12,331 nt of DNA from Solirubrobacteraceae bacterium. GTDB taxonomy: Bacteria > Actinomycetota > Thermoleophilia > Solirubrobacterales > Solirubrobacteraceae. The stretch spans positions 1 to 12,331 of the forward strand of contig JAEMTR010000028.1 of NCBI GenBank assembly GCA_016462245.1. Direction: 5' to 3'. Each line of letters starts with the position of its first letter. Position 1 is the first letter of the stretch. A program made the translations under genes and the position numbers. Shown here piece after piece: positions 1 to 6,680 of the stretch. The notes below the pieces were generated by a model. That model did no database searches, was not told the DNA's origin, and saw only the letters and a program-made list of their open reading frames with translations.

Positions 1-1313
1 AACTTGTAGCCAGCTTCGACGATCTGCGCCGCGTTCGGCGCCAGCGTCGTCGGGTTGCAGGAGACGTAGACGATCCTTTTCGCACCGGCCTCGGCGACGC
101 GCGCGATCACCTTTGCCGAAAGGCCCGAGCGGGGCGGATCGAGCACGATCAGGTCGGGGCGGCCGAGCTCGTCAACGTCTTCTTTGAGCACGACGCGGAC
201 GTTGCCTGCGACGAAGCGGGCATTCGTGATCTCGTTTGTGCGCGCGTTGCGGCGCGCGTCCTCTACTGCCTCTTCGACGATCTCGACGCCGATCACTTCG
301 CCGGCCCGCGGCGCCAGTGTCAGCCCGATCGAACCGATCCCGCAGCAGAGGTCGTAGACGCGCTCCCAGCCCTTTAGGTCGGCGTATTCGCCGACCGTCG
401 CGTATAGCTTCTCGGCCATCTCGGTGTTGGTTTGGAAGAAGGCTTCGCTGCCGAGCGAGAAGCGCAGCCCCGAGCATTCCTCCTCGATTGCGCCAACGCC
501 GTCGATCAAAATATCGCTGCCGCCCTGGGTCGTCTCACCACTGCTGGGAGCGACGGTGCGGATCACGCTGATCGCGCCCGCTTCGATCATCGCGTCGGCA
601 AAACGGCGCTGATCAAAGTCGCCGGGCGAGGTGACGATGCGGGCCTGAATCTGGCCGGTGCGGCGGCCCTCCCGGACGACGAGATTGCGCAGCAGCCCTT
701 CGTGCGTGCGGCGGTCATAAGCCTTCAGCCCCATCTCTTGGCAGACCTCAAGCGCTGCTTCGCGGATTCGGTTGGTGGCCTCGGAGGCCAGCAGGCAGTC
801 GTCCATCGGCAGGATCCGCGACCAAGAACCGGGAGCATGGAAGCCGCAGCAGAGCGTGCCGTCCTCTTCAACTCCGAACGAGAACTCAAGCTTGTTGCGG
901 TAGCGCCACTCTTCGACCGCCGGAATGATCGCTTCGAGCTCGAAGCCGTCGAGCTTGCCGATCCTCCGTAGCGCGTCATCTACCTGCTCGCTCTTGACCT
1001 CTAGCTGGCGCTCGTAGCTGAGCACCTGCCAGGCAGCACCGGGATGGTCGGCGAGCGGCTCGATCCGATCCGGGCCGGGCTCAAGCATCTCTAGCGGCCG
1101 GGCCTCGGCGAAGGCGCGCTTGCGCTTCGTTACTTCGATCCGAACAAGGTCGCCAGGAACCGTGTCGCGGACAAAAATGACATAGCTGCGCTCGCCTAAA
1201 GCAACGCGCGCGATCCCCTTGCCGCCGTTGGCTAGCCCTTCGATCCGTACCTCAAGACGATCGCCGCGGTCGATCCGCGTGCGTTCGCCTTCGACTGTCG
1301 GCTGCTCGGTCAT
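1..1313 (-). CDS. TRAM-domain class I SAM-dependent RNA (uracil-5-)methyltransferase, TrmA/RlmD family, 3' end cut by window edge
   Basis: Methylates C5 of a uracil in tRNA or 23S rRNA using S-adenosylmethionine. About 437 residues are visible from ATG at 1313; the C-terminus lies beyond base 1. Residues about 12-75 look like a TRAM RNA-binding domain (IDRGDRLEVRIEGLANGGKG). FFQTNTEMAEKLY is the family FFQxN segment. SAM motif I is DLCCGIGSIGL (D321 on), DPPRSGL (D392 on) is motif IV, and YVSCNP carries the catalytic nucleophile Cys419. I translated the reading frame across the middle of the gene and found no break. Oddity: where relatives have a CxxCxxxx...CGGCxxQ-type Fe-S segment, this protein reads ADHPGAAWQVLSYERQ (88-103) with no cysteine. 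The exact target (U54 of tRNA, U747 or U1939 of 23S rRNA) cannot be read from the sequence, so no symbol is given. It lies 27 nt downstream of argF on the same strand. No clear Shine-Dalgarno was seen. Confidence 0.93.
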   Translation of the reverse strand, partial: MTEQPTVEGERTRIDRGDRLEVRIEGLANGGKGIARVALGERSYVIFVRDTVPGDLVRIEVTKRKRAFAEARPLEMLEPGPDRIEPLADHPGAAWQVLSYERQLEVKSEQVDDALRRIGKLDGFELEAIIPAVEEWRYRNKLEFSFGVEEDGTLCCGFHAPGSWSRILPMDDCLLASEATNRIREAALEVCQEMGLKAYDRRTHEGLLRNLVVREGRRTGQIQARIVTSPGDFDQRRFADAMIEAGAISVIRTVAPSSGETTQGGSDILIDGVGAIEEECSGLRFSLGSEAFFQTNTEMAEKLYATVGEYADLKGWERVYDLCCGIGSIGLTLAPRAGEVIGVEIVEEAVEDARRNARTNEITNARFVAGNVRVVLKEDVDELGRPDLIVLDPPRSGLSAKVIARVAEAGAKRIVYVSCNPTTLAPNAAQIVEAGYK

Positions 1314-1340
1314 TGAGCTGAGGATCGCAGCATCGCCGAG

Positions 1341-2267
1341 CTAATGAGCGGCCAGCAGCCACTCGAGCAGTGCCTTCTGCGCGTGGCGGCGGTTTTCTGC
1401 CTGATCCCAGATCCGCTGGCGCTTGCCATAGAGCAGCTCGGCGCTGATCTCTTCGCCGGGGTGGGCCGGCAGGCAGTGGAGTGCGATTGCCTCGTCGCCA
1501 GCATGCGAAAGCAGATCCTCGTCGAGCCGGAACGGTTCCAGCGCGGCGCGGCGCTGGTCGGCCGTCTGCTCATCGCCCATCGAGACCCAAACGTCGGTGT
1601 AGAGCGCGTCTGCGCCGGCGACCGCGGCGGCTGGATCGTTGCTGCGCTCGCCACCGCAGTCGGGTTCGAGTTCGTAACCCTGAGGCGAGGCGACGACGAC
1701 TTCAAGGCCAGCCGTCGTGCCGAGAAGCGCGAGCGAACGAGCGACGTTGTTGCCGTCGCCGACGTAGGCGAGCTTCAGCTCGTCGAGCGGCCGGCCCGGG
1801 AATGCCTCTTGCAGCGTCATCAGGTCGGCCAGCGCCTGCGAAGGGTGATGAAGCTCGGTCAGCATGTTGAAGACAGGGATCGAGCCTTCGGCGGCGAGCT
1901 CTTCGATCAGCGCGTCGGGGCCTGTGCGCACGCCAACGGCGGCAACTTGGCCGGAGAGGACGCGGGCCGTGTCGGCGATCGACTCGCCTCGCGAGAGCTG
2001 CATCTCACCGGGGCGCAGCACGACGGCGTGGCCGCCTAGCTCTGTAACACCAACCTCGTAGGAGAGCCGCGTCCGCGTACTCGGTTTCTCAAAGATCAAG
2101 GCGACGCTCTTGCCGGCCAACGCGTCGGACGAGGCAGGCGCGGCCTTCAGCTGATGCGCGCGCGCCAGCACTGCGAGCAGCTGCTCGCGGTCAAGCTCTT
2201 CACCGGTCAGAAAGTGGCGTGGCAAGCGCGTGACGATACGCCCGCGGAGCCTTAATTGGCGCGCCAT
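1341..2267 (-). CDS. argF: Ornithine carbamoyltransferase (ArgF)
   Basis: Transfers the carbamoyl group from carbamoyl phosphate to ornithine to give citrulline, the sixth step of arginine synthesis, in the cytoplasm. The 308-residue length is normal. Carbamoyl-phosphate site: FEKPSTRTR (59-67) and HPSQ (141-144). Ornithine site: DVWVSMGDE (225-233, the D-x3-SMG loop) and HCLP (264-267). The last is followed by AHPGEEI, where many family members have AHRGEEI or AYRGEEV. The start is uncertain. The ATG at 2267 gives 10-14 residues more than usual before the LPRHFLTGEEL opening, and no Shine-Dalgarno precedes it; a TTG at 2225 (residue 15) would give a more typical N-terminus. No other arg gene is visible, so it is separated from any argCJBD cluster at least on its upstream side. 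It is probably co-transcribed with the flanking minus-strand genes (33 and 27 nt gaps). Aspartate carbamoyltransferase is excluded by the SMG loop. Confidence 0.95.
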   Translation of the reverse strand: MARQLRLRGRIVTRLPRHFLTGEELDREQLLAVLARAHQLKAAPASSDALAGKSVALIFEKPSTRTRLSYEVGVTELGGHAVVLRPGEMQLSRGESIADTARVLSGQVAAVGVRTGPDALIEELAAEGSIPVFNMLTELHHPSQALADLMTLQEAFPGRPLDELKLAYVGDGNNVARSLALLGTTAGLEVVVASPQGYELEPDCGGERSNDPAAAVAGADALYTDVWVSMGDEQTADQRRAALEPFRLDEDLLSHAGDEAIALHCLPAHPGEEISAELLYGKRQRIWDQAENRRHAQKALLEWLLAAH

Positions 2268-2300
2268 TTGTTGCAGCGGCGTGCCGGCTTGGCGTCGGCG

Positions 2301-2798
2301 TCAGCGGCTCTCGTCAAGCTCTTCGCCGGCGCCACGGCGAATCCCGAAGCCGCGCAAGGCAAGAATTGCTCGCTCCCCAAGCGAGCCGCGCTTGGGCAGC
2401 ACGCCGAGCTGGACGGTCGCGTCGTAGGCATCGAAGAAGGCGCGAACGCGCCAGAGCTTCTCGCGCGGTGGGTCAAGCTCGCAGTAGAGGACGGCGTGAA
2501 CGGTGATCATCTTGTTCGTCGCCGGGATTCCCGACAGCGCGGCGCGGTGGACGCCGCTGACGAGCACAGGTAGAGCTACGTAATGGCCATCGCTGAGCCG
2601 CTCGCCGGCGCTCTCAACGGTCGCGTCGGGGAAGGCCTGCCAGAGCTGCGCGGCGCGGTCAGCCAGCGCATCGGGGCCGTAGAGCGGCTCCGGGCTGGAC
2701 GGGTCGGTCCAGTGAAGGTCGGCGGCGCAAACCTCGCGAAAAGCGGCACGGCGGCGCTCTGTCCAAGCCTGCTGAAAGGCATCGAGAAGGTCGTCCAT
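2301..2798 (-). CDS. SnoaL-like / NTF2-fold polyketide (ester) cyclase family protein
   Basis: A 165-residue protein with the pattern of the SnoaL-like ester cyclase branch of the NTF2 superfamily, a small cone-shaped alpha+beta barrel. It opens with a helix (MDDLLDAFQQAWTERR), has an early acidic/aromatic stretch LHWTDPSSPEPLYGPDAL, then GDLxxxx-like strands ending in VSGVHRAALSGIPATNKMITVHAV (typically GTHxGxxxGIPPTGkxVxv). It closes with VRAFFDAYDATVQLGVLP, resembling the family ending in which a tyrosine and aspartate precede QLGLLP. About 35 basic or polar residues follow the domain. The substrate is unknown; members include polyketide cyclases, steroid-isomerase-like enzymes and non-enzymatic ligand binders. 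It is the first gene of the minus-strand group and is divergent from the membrane protein at 2861. A TANNNT box 8 nt before its ATG may be its promoter. Confidence 0.8.
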   Translation of the reverse strand: MDDLLDAFQQAWTERRRAAFREVCAADLHWTDPSSPEPLYGPDALADRAAQLWQAFPDATVESAGERLSDGHYVALPVLVSGVHRAALSGIPATNKMITVHAVLYCELDPPREKLWRVRAFFDAYDATVQLGVLPKRGSLGERAILALRGFGIRRGAGEELDESR

Positions 2799-2806
2799 CG
2801 CGCTTC

Positions 2807-2812
2807 AGCGTA
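2807..2812 (-). promoter_or_regulatory. Putative -10 box (TACGCT) for the SnoaL-like gene
   Basis: Read on the minus strand, TACGCT fits the actinobacterial -10 pattern TANNNT and sits 8 nt before the ATG at 2798. No convincing -35 is seen. The transcript would have almost no leader. A chance match is possible. Confidence 0.35.
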
Positions 2813-2852
2813 GAGCGGCTCGCGCCGACTTGCTGGCTAGTGCTGCCAAACT

Positions 2853-2857
2853 GGAAG
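2853..2857 (+). promoter_or_regulatory. Shine-Dalgarno GGAAG deciding the start at 2861
   Basis: GGAAG lies 3 nt before the ATG at 2861. That spacing is short. It is the only SD-like sequence nearby and favours this ATG over the GTG at 2840, which would overlap the SD and add seven residues of no evident domain. Confidence 0.4.
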
Positions 2858-2860
2858 CCG

Positions 2861-3352
2861 ATGGGACGACGCAGCCGCAAACAGAGCCTGACCGAACCCG
2901 GTGCCCAGCCGGCGCCAAAGCAGCGCCTCAGCGGCGCCGAGCGCGACGAGATCGCGCGCGCAGAGCTTCGTCCCTTGGCGCCCGACGAGCGGCCGCTGGC
3001 CGTTAAGATCTCATCCGGCGTCGCCGCCGCGCTGGCGGTCGCCAACGTCGCCTTCTACTTCGCTGGCGTTGAGGTTAAAGGCCAGAAGCCAGCGCTGGTC
3101 GGAGTCTTGCTGTTCGCCGCTGTGATGCTGCTCGCGGCCTGGGGAATGTGGAACTTGCGTTACTGGGCGCTGCTCGGATTCCAAGCGCTGCTGGCGATGA
3201 CGCTGGTGATCGCAGGGCTCTCGCTGATGGTCGCCGGCAACGTTATGGCAGTGATTCTTTGCGTCGTGATTCTGCTCGGCGGCGGCTGGCTGTTTTGGAA
3301 GCTGATCCGCGTGCTCGGCCGCGTCAAGGTTCCGGCCCTGCGCGGCGACTGA
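2861..3352 (+). CDS. Hypothetical four-helix integral membrane protein
   Basis: I do not recognise a named family. From ATG 2861 it has 163 residues (170 if GTG 2840 is used). The first 45 residues are charged and probably cytoplasmic (MGRRSRKQSL..., then a Lys/Arg/Glu-rich run ending PLAPDERPLAVK). Four hydrophobic segments follow: around SGVAAALAVANVAFYFAG, ALVGVLLFAAVMLLAAWGMW, YWALLGFQALLAMTLVIAGL and VMAVILCVVILLGGGWLFW. The protein ends in a basic tail (KLIRVLGRVKVPALRGD). The layout resembles small actinobacterial membrane proteins of unknown role. It is divergent from the SnoaL-like gene and 42 nt upstream of lpdA, with a GC-rich hairpin between, so it may be a single-gene unit. Confidence 0.72.
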   Translation: MGRRSRKQSLTEPGAQPAPKQRLSGAERDEIARAELRPLAPDERPLAVKISSGVAAALAVANVAFYFAGVEVKGQKPALVGVLLFAAVMLLAAWGMWNLRYWALLGFQALLAMTLVIAGLSLMVAGNVMAVILCVVILLGGGWLFWKLIRVLGRVKVPALRGD

Positions 3353-3354
3353 AA

Positions 3355-3375
3355 CGCGCCACCCAGGTCGGCGCG
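3355..3375 (+). terminator. GC-rich hairpin between the membrane protein gene and lpdA
   Basis: CGCGCC (3355-3360) and GGCGCG (3370-3375) form a perfect 6-bp stem with a 9-nt loop directly after the stop codon at 3352. It is followed by ACTTTCAT rather than a run of T, so it is at best a weak terminator. It could also be an operator overlapping the upstream part of the lpdA promoter. Confidence 0.35.
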
Positions 3376-3382
3376 ACTTTCA

Positions 3383-3388
3383 TACACT
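3383..3388 (+). promoter_or_regulatory. Putative -10 box (TACACT) for a leaderless lpdA transcript
   Basis: TACACT fits TANNNT and is followed by exactly 6 nt before the lpdA ATG at 3395. If the last T is at -7, transcription would begin on the A of the ATG. lpdA has no Shine-Dalgarno, which agrees with leaderless translation. No clear -35. Confidence 0.5.
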
Positions 3389-3394
3389 CGCCAT

Positions 3395-4768
3395 ATGGCT
3401 AAAGAAAGCTTCGACTGCATCATCATCGGTTCAGGACCGGGGGGATACGTCGCAGCGATCCGCGCCGCGCAGCTAGCAATGAGCGTCGCCGTCGTCGAGC
3501 AGGACAAGATCGGCGGCCGCTGCCTCAACTACGCCTGCATCCCAGCGAAGGCTGTGCTGCGCTCGGCCGACATCATCTCCGAAATCCGCGAAGCAGGCGA
3601 GTTTGGGATCACGGTCGGCGAGCCAAAGGTTGACTTCGGCGCCGTCAGCGCGCGCCGCGAAGAGGTGATCGGCACGCTCGTTGGTGGCATCGAAATGCTG
3701 CTGAAGAAGAACAAGGTCGAGCTGATCACTGGAACGGCGACGCTGACCGGCGGGAAGAGCGTCAGCGTCGACGGACGCGAGCTGGAAGCGACGAAGGCGA
3801 TCATCCTTGCGGCCGGCTCGGTCGCCCGCGCGATTCCGGGCGCAAGCTTCGGCGGAACCGTGATCGACACAGCTCAGGCTTGGGCGCTCGACGCGCTGCC
3901 GAAAAAGTTGGCCGTTGTCGGCTCCGGCCCGTCGGGCTGCGAGCTCGCCAGCGCCTACGCCCGCTTCGGCGTTGAGGTTGAACTTTTTGAGGCGCTCGAC
4001 CGAGTACTGCCAGCCGAGGACAAGGACATCTCGCGGCTAGTCGAACGCGGCTTCGGCAAGCAGGGAGTCACGATTCACACGTCAACGCTGATCGGTGAGA
4101 TCAAAGCTGGCAAGAACTCCGCCACGTACAGCTACGGCGAGGAGAAGGGCGAAGCCGACTGGCTCGTAATCGCGGCCGGCCGCGGCGCCGACGTTGAAGG
4201 CCTCGGTATTGGAGCCGCCGGTTTGGATCTCGACGAGCATGGTCTGATCGCCGTCGATGGCCATCAGCGCACAAGCGCCGAAGGGATCTACGCGATCGGC
4301 GACTTAGTCCACGGCCCAGCGCTGGCACACAAGGCCAGCGAAGAGGGAATCATCGCCGTCGAAGCGATCGCCGGTGAGAACCCCACCCCGCTCGACTACA
4401 CCGACATCCCGCGAGCAACCTTCTGCGCCCCGAACGTCGCCAGCTTCGGCCTGACCGAAGAGCAGGCGAAGGAGCAAGGCTTCGACGTAACGGTAGGCAA
4501 GGTTCCTTACGGCGCCGTCGGCGCAGGCACGCTCTACGGCGACCGCGGCGGGCTCGTCAAAATTGTCGGCGACAAAAAGTACGGCGAGCTGCTCGGCGCA
4601 CACATCGTCGGAGCGAAGGCGACCGAACTGATTCAGGAGCTTGTAAACGCGAAACTGCTCGAAGGTGGCTACCCGGAGGTAGCGCGCTTCATCCACGGCC
4701 ACCCGACGATGAGCGAAGCAGTGCTGGAGGCGGCCCGCGCCGCCGACGGCTGGCTGATTCACGGCTAG
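3395..4768 (+). CDS. lpdA: Dihydrolipoyl dehydrogenase (E3 of 2-oxoacid dehydrogenase complex)
   Basis: Reoxidises the dihydrolipoyl group of E2 and passes electrons through FAD and a redox disulfide to NAD+. At 457 residues it has the normal length. FAD-binding GSGPGG is at 12-17. The redox-active pair is Cys43/Cys48 in GGRCLNYACIPAK, where the textbook form is GGTCLNVGCIPSK; the Cys-x4-Cys spacing is kept, which separates it from thioredoxin reductase. The second Rossmann motif VVGSGPSGCELA (about 175-186) binds NAD. The FAD-contacting YAIGDLVHGPALAHKASEEG is near 300-320. The C-terminal HGHPTMSE near 434-441 holds the catalytic His and the following Glu partner. It heads the cluster, six nt upstream of the DsbA-like gene and upstream of pdhABC and lipBA, which supports a role as E3 rather than mercuric or glutathione reductase. 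Start ATG 3395 directly follows a -10-like box. Confidence 0.96.
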   Translation: MAKESFDCIIIGSGPGGYVAAIRAAQLAMSVAVVEQDKIGGRCLNYACIPAKAVLRSADIISEIREAGEFGITVGEPKVDFGAVSARREEVIGTLVGGIEMLLKKNKVELITGTATLTGGKSVSVDGRELEATKAIILAAGSVARAIPGASFGGTVIDTAQAWALDALPKKLAVVGSGPSGCELASAYARFGVEVELFEALDRVLPAEDKDISRLVERGFGKQGVTIHTSTLIGEIKAGKNSATYSYGEEKGEADWLVIAAGRGADVEGLGIGAAGLDLDEHGLIAVDGHQRTSAEGIYAIGDLVHGPALAHKASEEGIIAVEAIAGENPTPLDYTDIPRATFCAPNVASFGLTEEQAKEQGFDVTVGKVPYGAVGAGTLYGDRGGLVKIVGDKKYGELLGAHIVGAKATELIQELVNAKLLEGGYPEVARFIHGHPTMSEAVLEAARAADGWLIHG

Positions 4769-4774
4769 GCGAAG

Positions 4775-5359
4775 ATGGAACAGCAGCCGGCCTTCTACTT
4801 CGACCTAGCCAGCCCCGAGTCTTATCTCTCGGCCGAACGGATCATGACGCTACTGCCGATGGCGGCCGAGTGGATTCCAATCCGTGGTTCGGCGCTGCCG
4901 GCGCTCAGCGATGCCGCCGAAGAGCGAGCACTGGTTGACGCGCTCGCCGCGGAGCGCTCACTGCAAGCGCCGCGCTGGCCCTCTCCTCTCCCCTTCGACA
5001 GCGAGCAAGCGATGCTGGCAGCCACATATGCGAAGCAGATCGGTCGCACGGTTCCGTTCGTGTTGGCGGCATTCCGCCAGGCCTACGCTGGCGGGCGGGC
5101 GCTCGACAGCGACGACAACATTGTGATCGCCGGTTCGGCCTGCGAGATGCACCCAGCGGCGCTGTTGAAGGGCTGCCAGCTGCGCACCGTCCGCGACGGA
5201 CTCGAAGCAGCCACTGCGCTAGCGCTAGAGCGCGGCGTGCGCGACGTGCCGGCCGTTTGGGTGCCTGGCGCAGGTGGCGGGGCCGATCAGCTCTTCCACG
5301 GCGACGACCAGCTCGAAGCGGCGGCAGCAGCGATGAGCGAACAGGCGACGGCTCAATGA
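4775..5359 (+). CDS. DsbA-family / 2-hydroxychromene-2-carboxylate isomerase-like thioredoxin-fold protein
   Basis: A 194-residue protein opening FYFDLASPESYLSAERI, the hallmark N-terminus of the DsbA-like HCCA-isomerase/kappa-GST group (FxFDxxSPxxYL). A helical middle follows, then a C-terminal thioredoxin segment VRDVPAVWVPG...DQLFHGDDQLE; the Val-Pro is the expected cis-Pro position and the ending is a shortened form of the usual GVPTFVV...FWGQDRL. There is no CxxC, so it is not a disulfide oxidase. Family members act on aromatic isomers with glutathione, but most actinobacteria lack glutathione, so the real reaction is unknown. No signal peptide, so cytoplasmic. It starts 6 nt after the lpdA stop and overlaps the next gene by ATGA, so it is firmly inside the PDH operon. 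It might act on thiol or lipoyl chemistry; that is only inference from position. Confidence 0.82.
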   Translation: MEQQPAFYFDLASPESYLSAERIMTLLPMAAEWIPIRGSALPALSDAAEERALVDALAAERSLQAPRWPSPLPFDSEQAMLAATYAKQIGRTVPFVLAAFRQAYAGGRALDSDDNIVIAGSACEMHPAALLKGCQLRTVRDGLEAATALALERGVRDVPAVWVPGAGGGADQLFHGDDQLEAAAAAMSEQATAQ

Positions 5360-5607
5360 GCGCCTCTCGCGACTACGACGTGATCGTCACGCGCACCGGC
5401 CTCGCTCCCGGGCTCCTCGCTGCCTCAGATCGCTTCGACCACATCGAAGTCGTCTCGGTCGAGGAGCTCGAAGTAGTGCTGTTCTGGGATGTCCCGGCGC
5501 GCGCCACCGGCCGGATGGAAGCATCGCTGCGCGACGACCTGCAGCGGCTCGAGAGCGACGAGTTCATCGCCCGCTGGAGCGCTGTCGAAAGCGACGAGGA
5601 CTACTAG
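5356..5607 (+). CDS. Hypothetical 83-aa acidic protein inside the PDH operon
   Basis: I do not recognise this protein. It starts at ATG 5356, which overlaps the TGA of the DsbA-like gene (ATGA), a strong sign of translational coupling; the frame is open further upstream, but that part overlaps the conserved C-terminus of the preceding gene. It begins MSASRDYDVIVTRTGLAPG and has a central strand-like segment IEVVSVEELEVVLFWDVP. Next comes a helical, charged segment RMEASLRDDLQRLESDEFIARWSAV, and it ends in an acidic tail ESDEDY. No Cys, no membrane segment, no signal peptide. The predicted alternation of beta and alpha and the acidic tail suggest a small soluble partner protein. Position between lpdA and pdhA hints at a link to the dehydrogenase complex, but no function can be assigned. 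Confidence 0.8.
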   Translation: MSASRDYDVIVTRTGLAPGLLAASDRFDHIEVVSVEELEVVLFWDVPARATGRMEASLRDDLQRLESDEFIARWSAVESDEDY

Positions 5608-5619
5608 CGTCAAAACTAC

Positions 5620-5625
5620 TAGGCT
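5620..5625 (+). promoter_or_regulatory. Putative -10 box (TAGGCT) before pdhA
   Basis: TAGGCT fits TANNNT and lies 8 nt before the pdhA ATG at 5634. pdhA has no Shine-Dalgarno in this 26-nt gap. It could be an internal promoter with a leader of two or fewer nt. The same hexamer precedes lipB. Confidence 0.35.
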
Positions 5626-5633
5626 GGGCTTAG

Positions 5634-6680
5634 ATGACCGACCACCAGCTGCCGCCTTCGGAGATGTCGCTGGAGTGGCTTAGGTCGATGACTCTGATCC
5701 GCCGTTTTGAGGAGCGCGCTGGGGAGCAGTACACGCGCGCCAAAGTAGGCGGCTTTCTCCACCTCGCGATCGGTGAGGAGGCAACAATTGTTGGCACCGT
5801 TGCGGCGCTGCGGCCGACCGACTACATGATCGCCACCTACCGCTCGCACGGGCAGGCGCTGGCTCGCGGCAGCGAGCCAGGCCGCGTGATGGCCGAACTC
5901 TTCGGCCGTGTAGATGGGCTCTGCCGTGGCCGCGGCGGCTCGATGCACATGTTCGATCTTCAGCGACGCTTCATGGGCGGCTTCGGAATCGTCGGCGGCA
6001 ACCTGCCGCTGGCGGCGGGCTTTGGCCTGACCAGCGATTACCTCGACAGTGACGACGCGACGCTGTGCCAGTTCGGCGATGGAGCCAGCAACCAGGGTAC
6101 CTTCGGTGAGACGCTCAATCTCGCGGCGCTCTGGAGCCTGCCTGTCGTCTTCATGGTCACCAACAACCAGTTCGGAATGGGAACCTCGCTGGAGCGCCAC
6201 TCTGCCCAGACCGATCTGCAGCGCAAAGGGGAAGGCTTCGGTGTCCCTGGCCTTGAGTGCGACGGAATGGATGTCGTTGACACCTGGGCGGTAACGACGG
6301 AGGCGCTGCGAATCGCACGCGAGGAGCGCCAGCCGGTTCTAGTTGAAGCGCTCAACTACCGCTTCCGCGGCCACTCGATCGCCGACCCTGAGGATTACCG
6401 CAGCGAGGAGGAGGTGCTGGAGTGGAGCAAGCGCGACCCGCTCGTGACCTTCGGCGACCGGCTCGTCGCAGAGGGTGTCCTGAGCGATGAACAGCGCGAA
6501 GCAATCGACCTTGAAGCGATCGAAACTGTCGACGCAGCAGTCGCCTTCGCCGACGCCTCGCCGGAGCCCGAGCCAAGCTCGCTCTACGACGACGTCTATG
6601 TGCTCAGCGATCAGGTTCGCGGCTGGTACTCGGCCGACCATCGCGGCGCCGGCCTGCAGAAGGGCGAGGATCTCTCCTAA
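5634..6680 (+). CDS. pdhA: Pyruvate dehydrogenase E1 component, alpha subunit
   Basis: With PdhB forms the thiamine-diphosphate E1 that decarboxylates a 2-oxoacid and acylates the E2 lipoyl arm. At 348 residues it is typical for the alpha subunit. The opening has RRFEERAGEQY and HLAIGEEATIVG; the TPP-pocket segment is YRSHGQALARG; RGRGGSMHMFD (98-108) and GGFGIVGGNLPLAAG follow. The TPP/Mg motif is GDGASNQG (148-155), ending in NN at 177-178. YRFRGHSIADPEDYR (242-256) is the loop that carries the regulatory serines in mitochondrial E1. The RGGSMH and substrate-loop features fit pyruvate; acetoin or branched-chain oxoacid dehydrogenase cannot be excluded by eye. No Shine-Dalgarno; a TAGGCT box lies just upstream. 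Its TAA overlaps the pdhB ATG by one base (TAATG), so the two subunits are translationally coupled, fitting 1:1 assembly. Confidence 0.93.
   Translation: MTDHQLPPSEMSLEWLRSMTLIRRFEERAGEQYTRAKVGGFLHLAIGEEATIVGTVAALRPTDYMIATYRSHGQALARGSEPGRVMAELFGRVDGLCRGRGGSMHMFDLQRRFMGGFGIVGGNLPLAAGFGLTSDYLDSDDATLCQFGDGASNQGTFGETLNLAALWSLPVVFMVTNNQFGMGTSLERHSAQTDLQRKGEGFGVPGLECDGMDVVDTWAVTTEALRIAREERQPVLVEALNYRFRGHSIADPEDYRSEEEVLEWSKRDPLVTFGDRLVAEGVLSDEQREAIDLEAIETVDAAVAFADASPEPEPSSLYDDVYVLSDQVRGWYSADHRGAGLQKGEDLS

Noticed and set aside
1..1313. Possible frameshifted or broken methyltransferase, since short frames are open on several strands here
   Set aside because: Reading the minus strand from 1313 in one frame gives a continuous family sequence from the TRAM domain to the YVSCNP motif with no stop; it only runs off the window edge.
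1344..2039. 231-codon open frame on the plus strand opposite argF
   Set aside because: It is antisense to a fully conserved ornithine carbamoyltransferase; its product has no recognisable motif and its composition is what complemented GC-rich codons give.
5257..5355. Longer version of the 83-aa protein starting at 5257
   Set aside because: That extension lies wholly in another frame of the conserved DsbA-like C-terminus and reads as Arg/Ser-rich noise; the ATGA overlap start at 5356 is far more likely.
5619..6200. 193-codon minus-strand frame opposite pdhA
   Set aside because: It overlaps the conserved N-terminal half and TPP motif of PdhA, has no motif and no neighbour on that strand.
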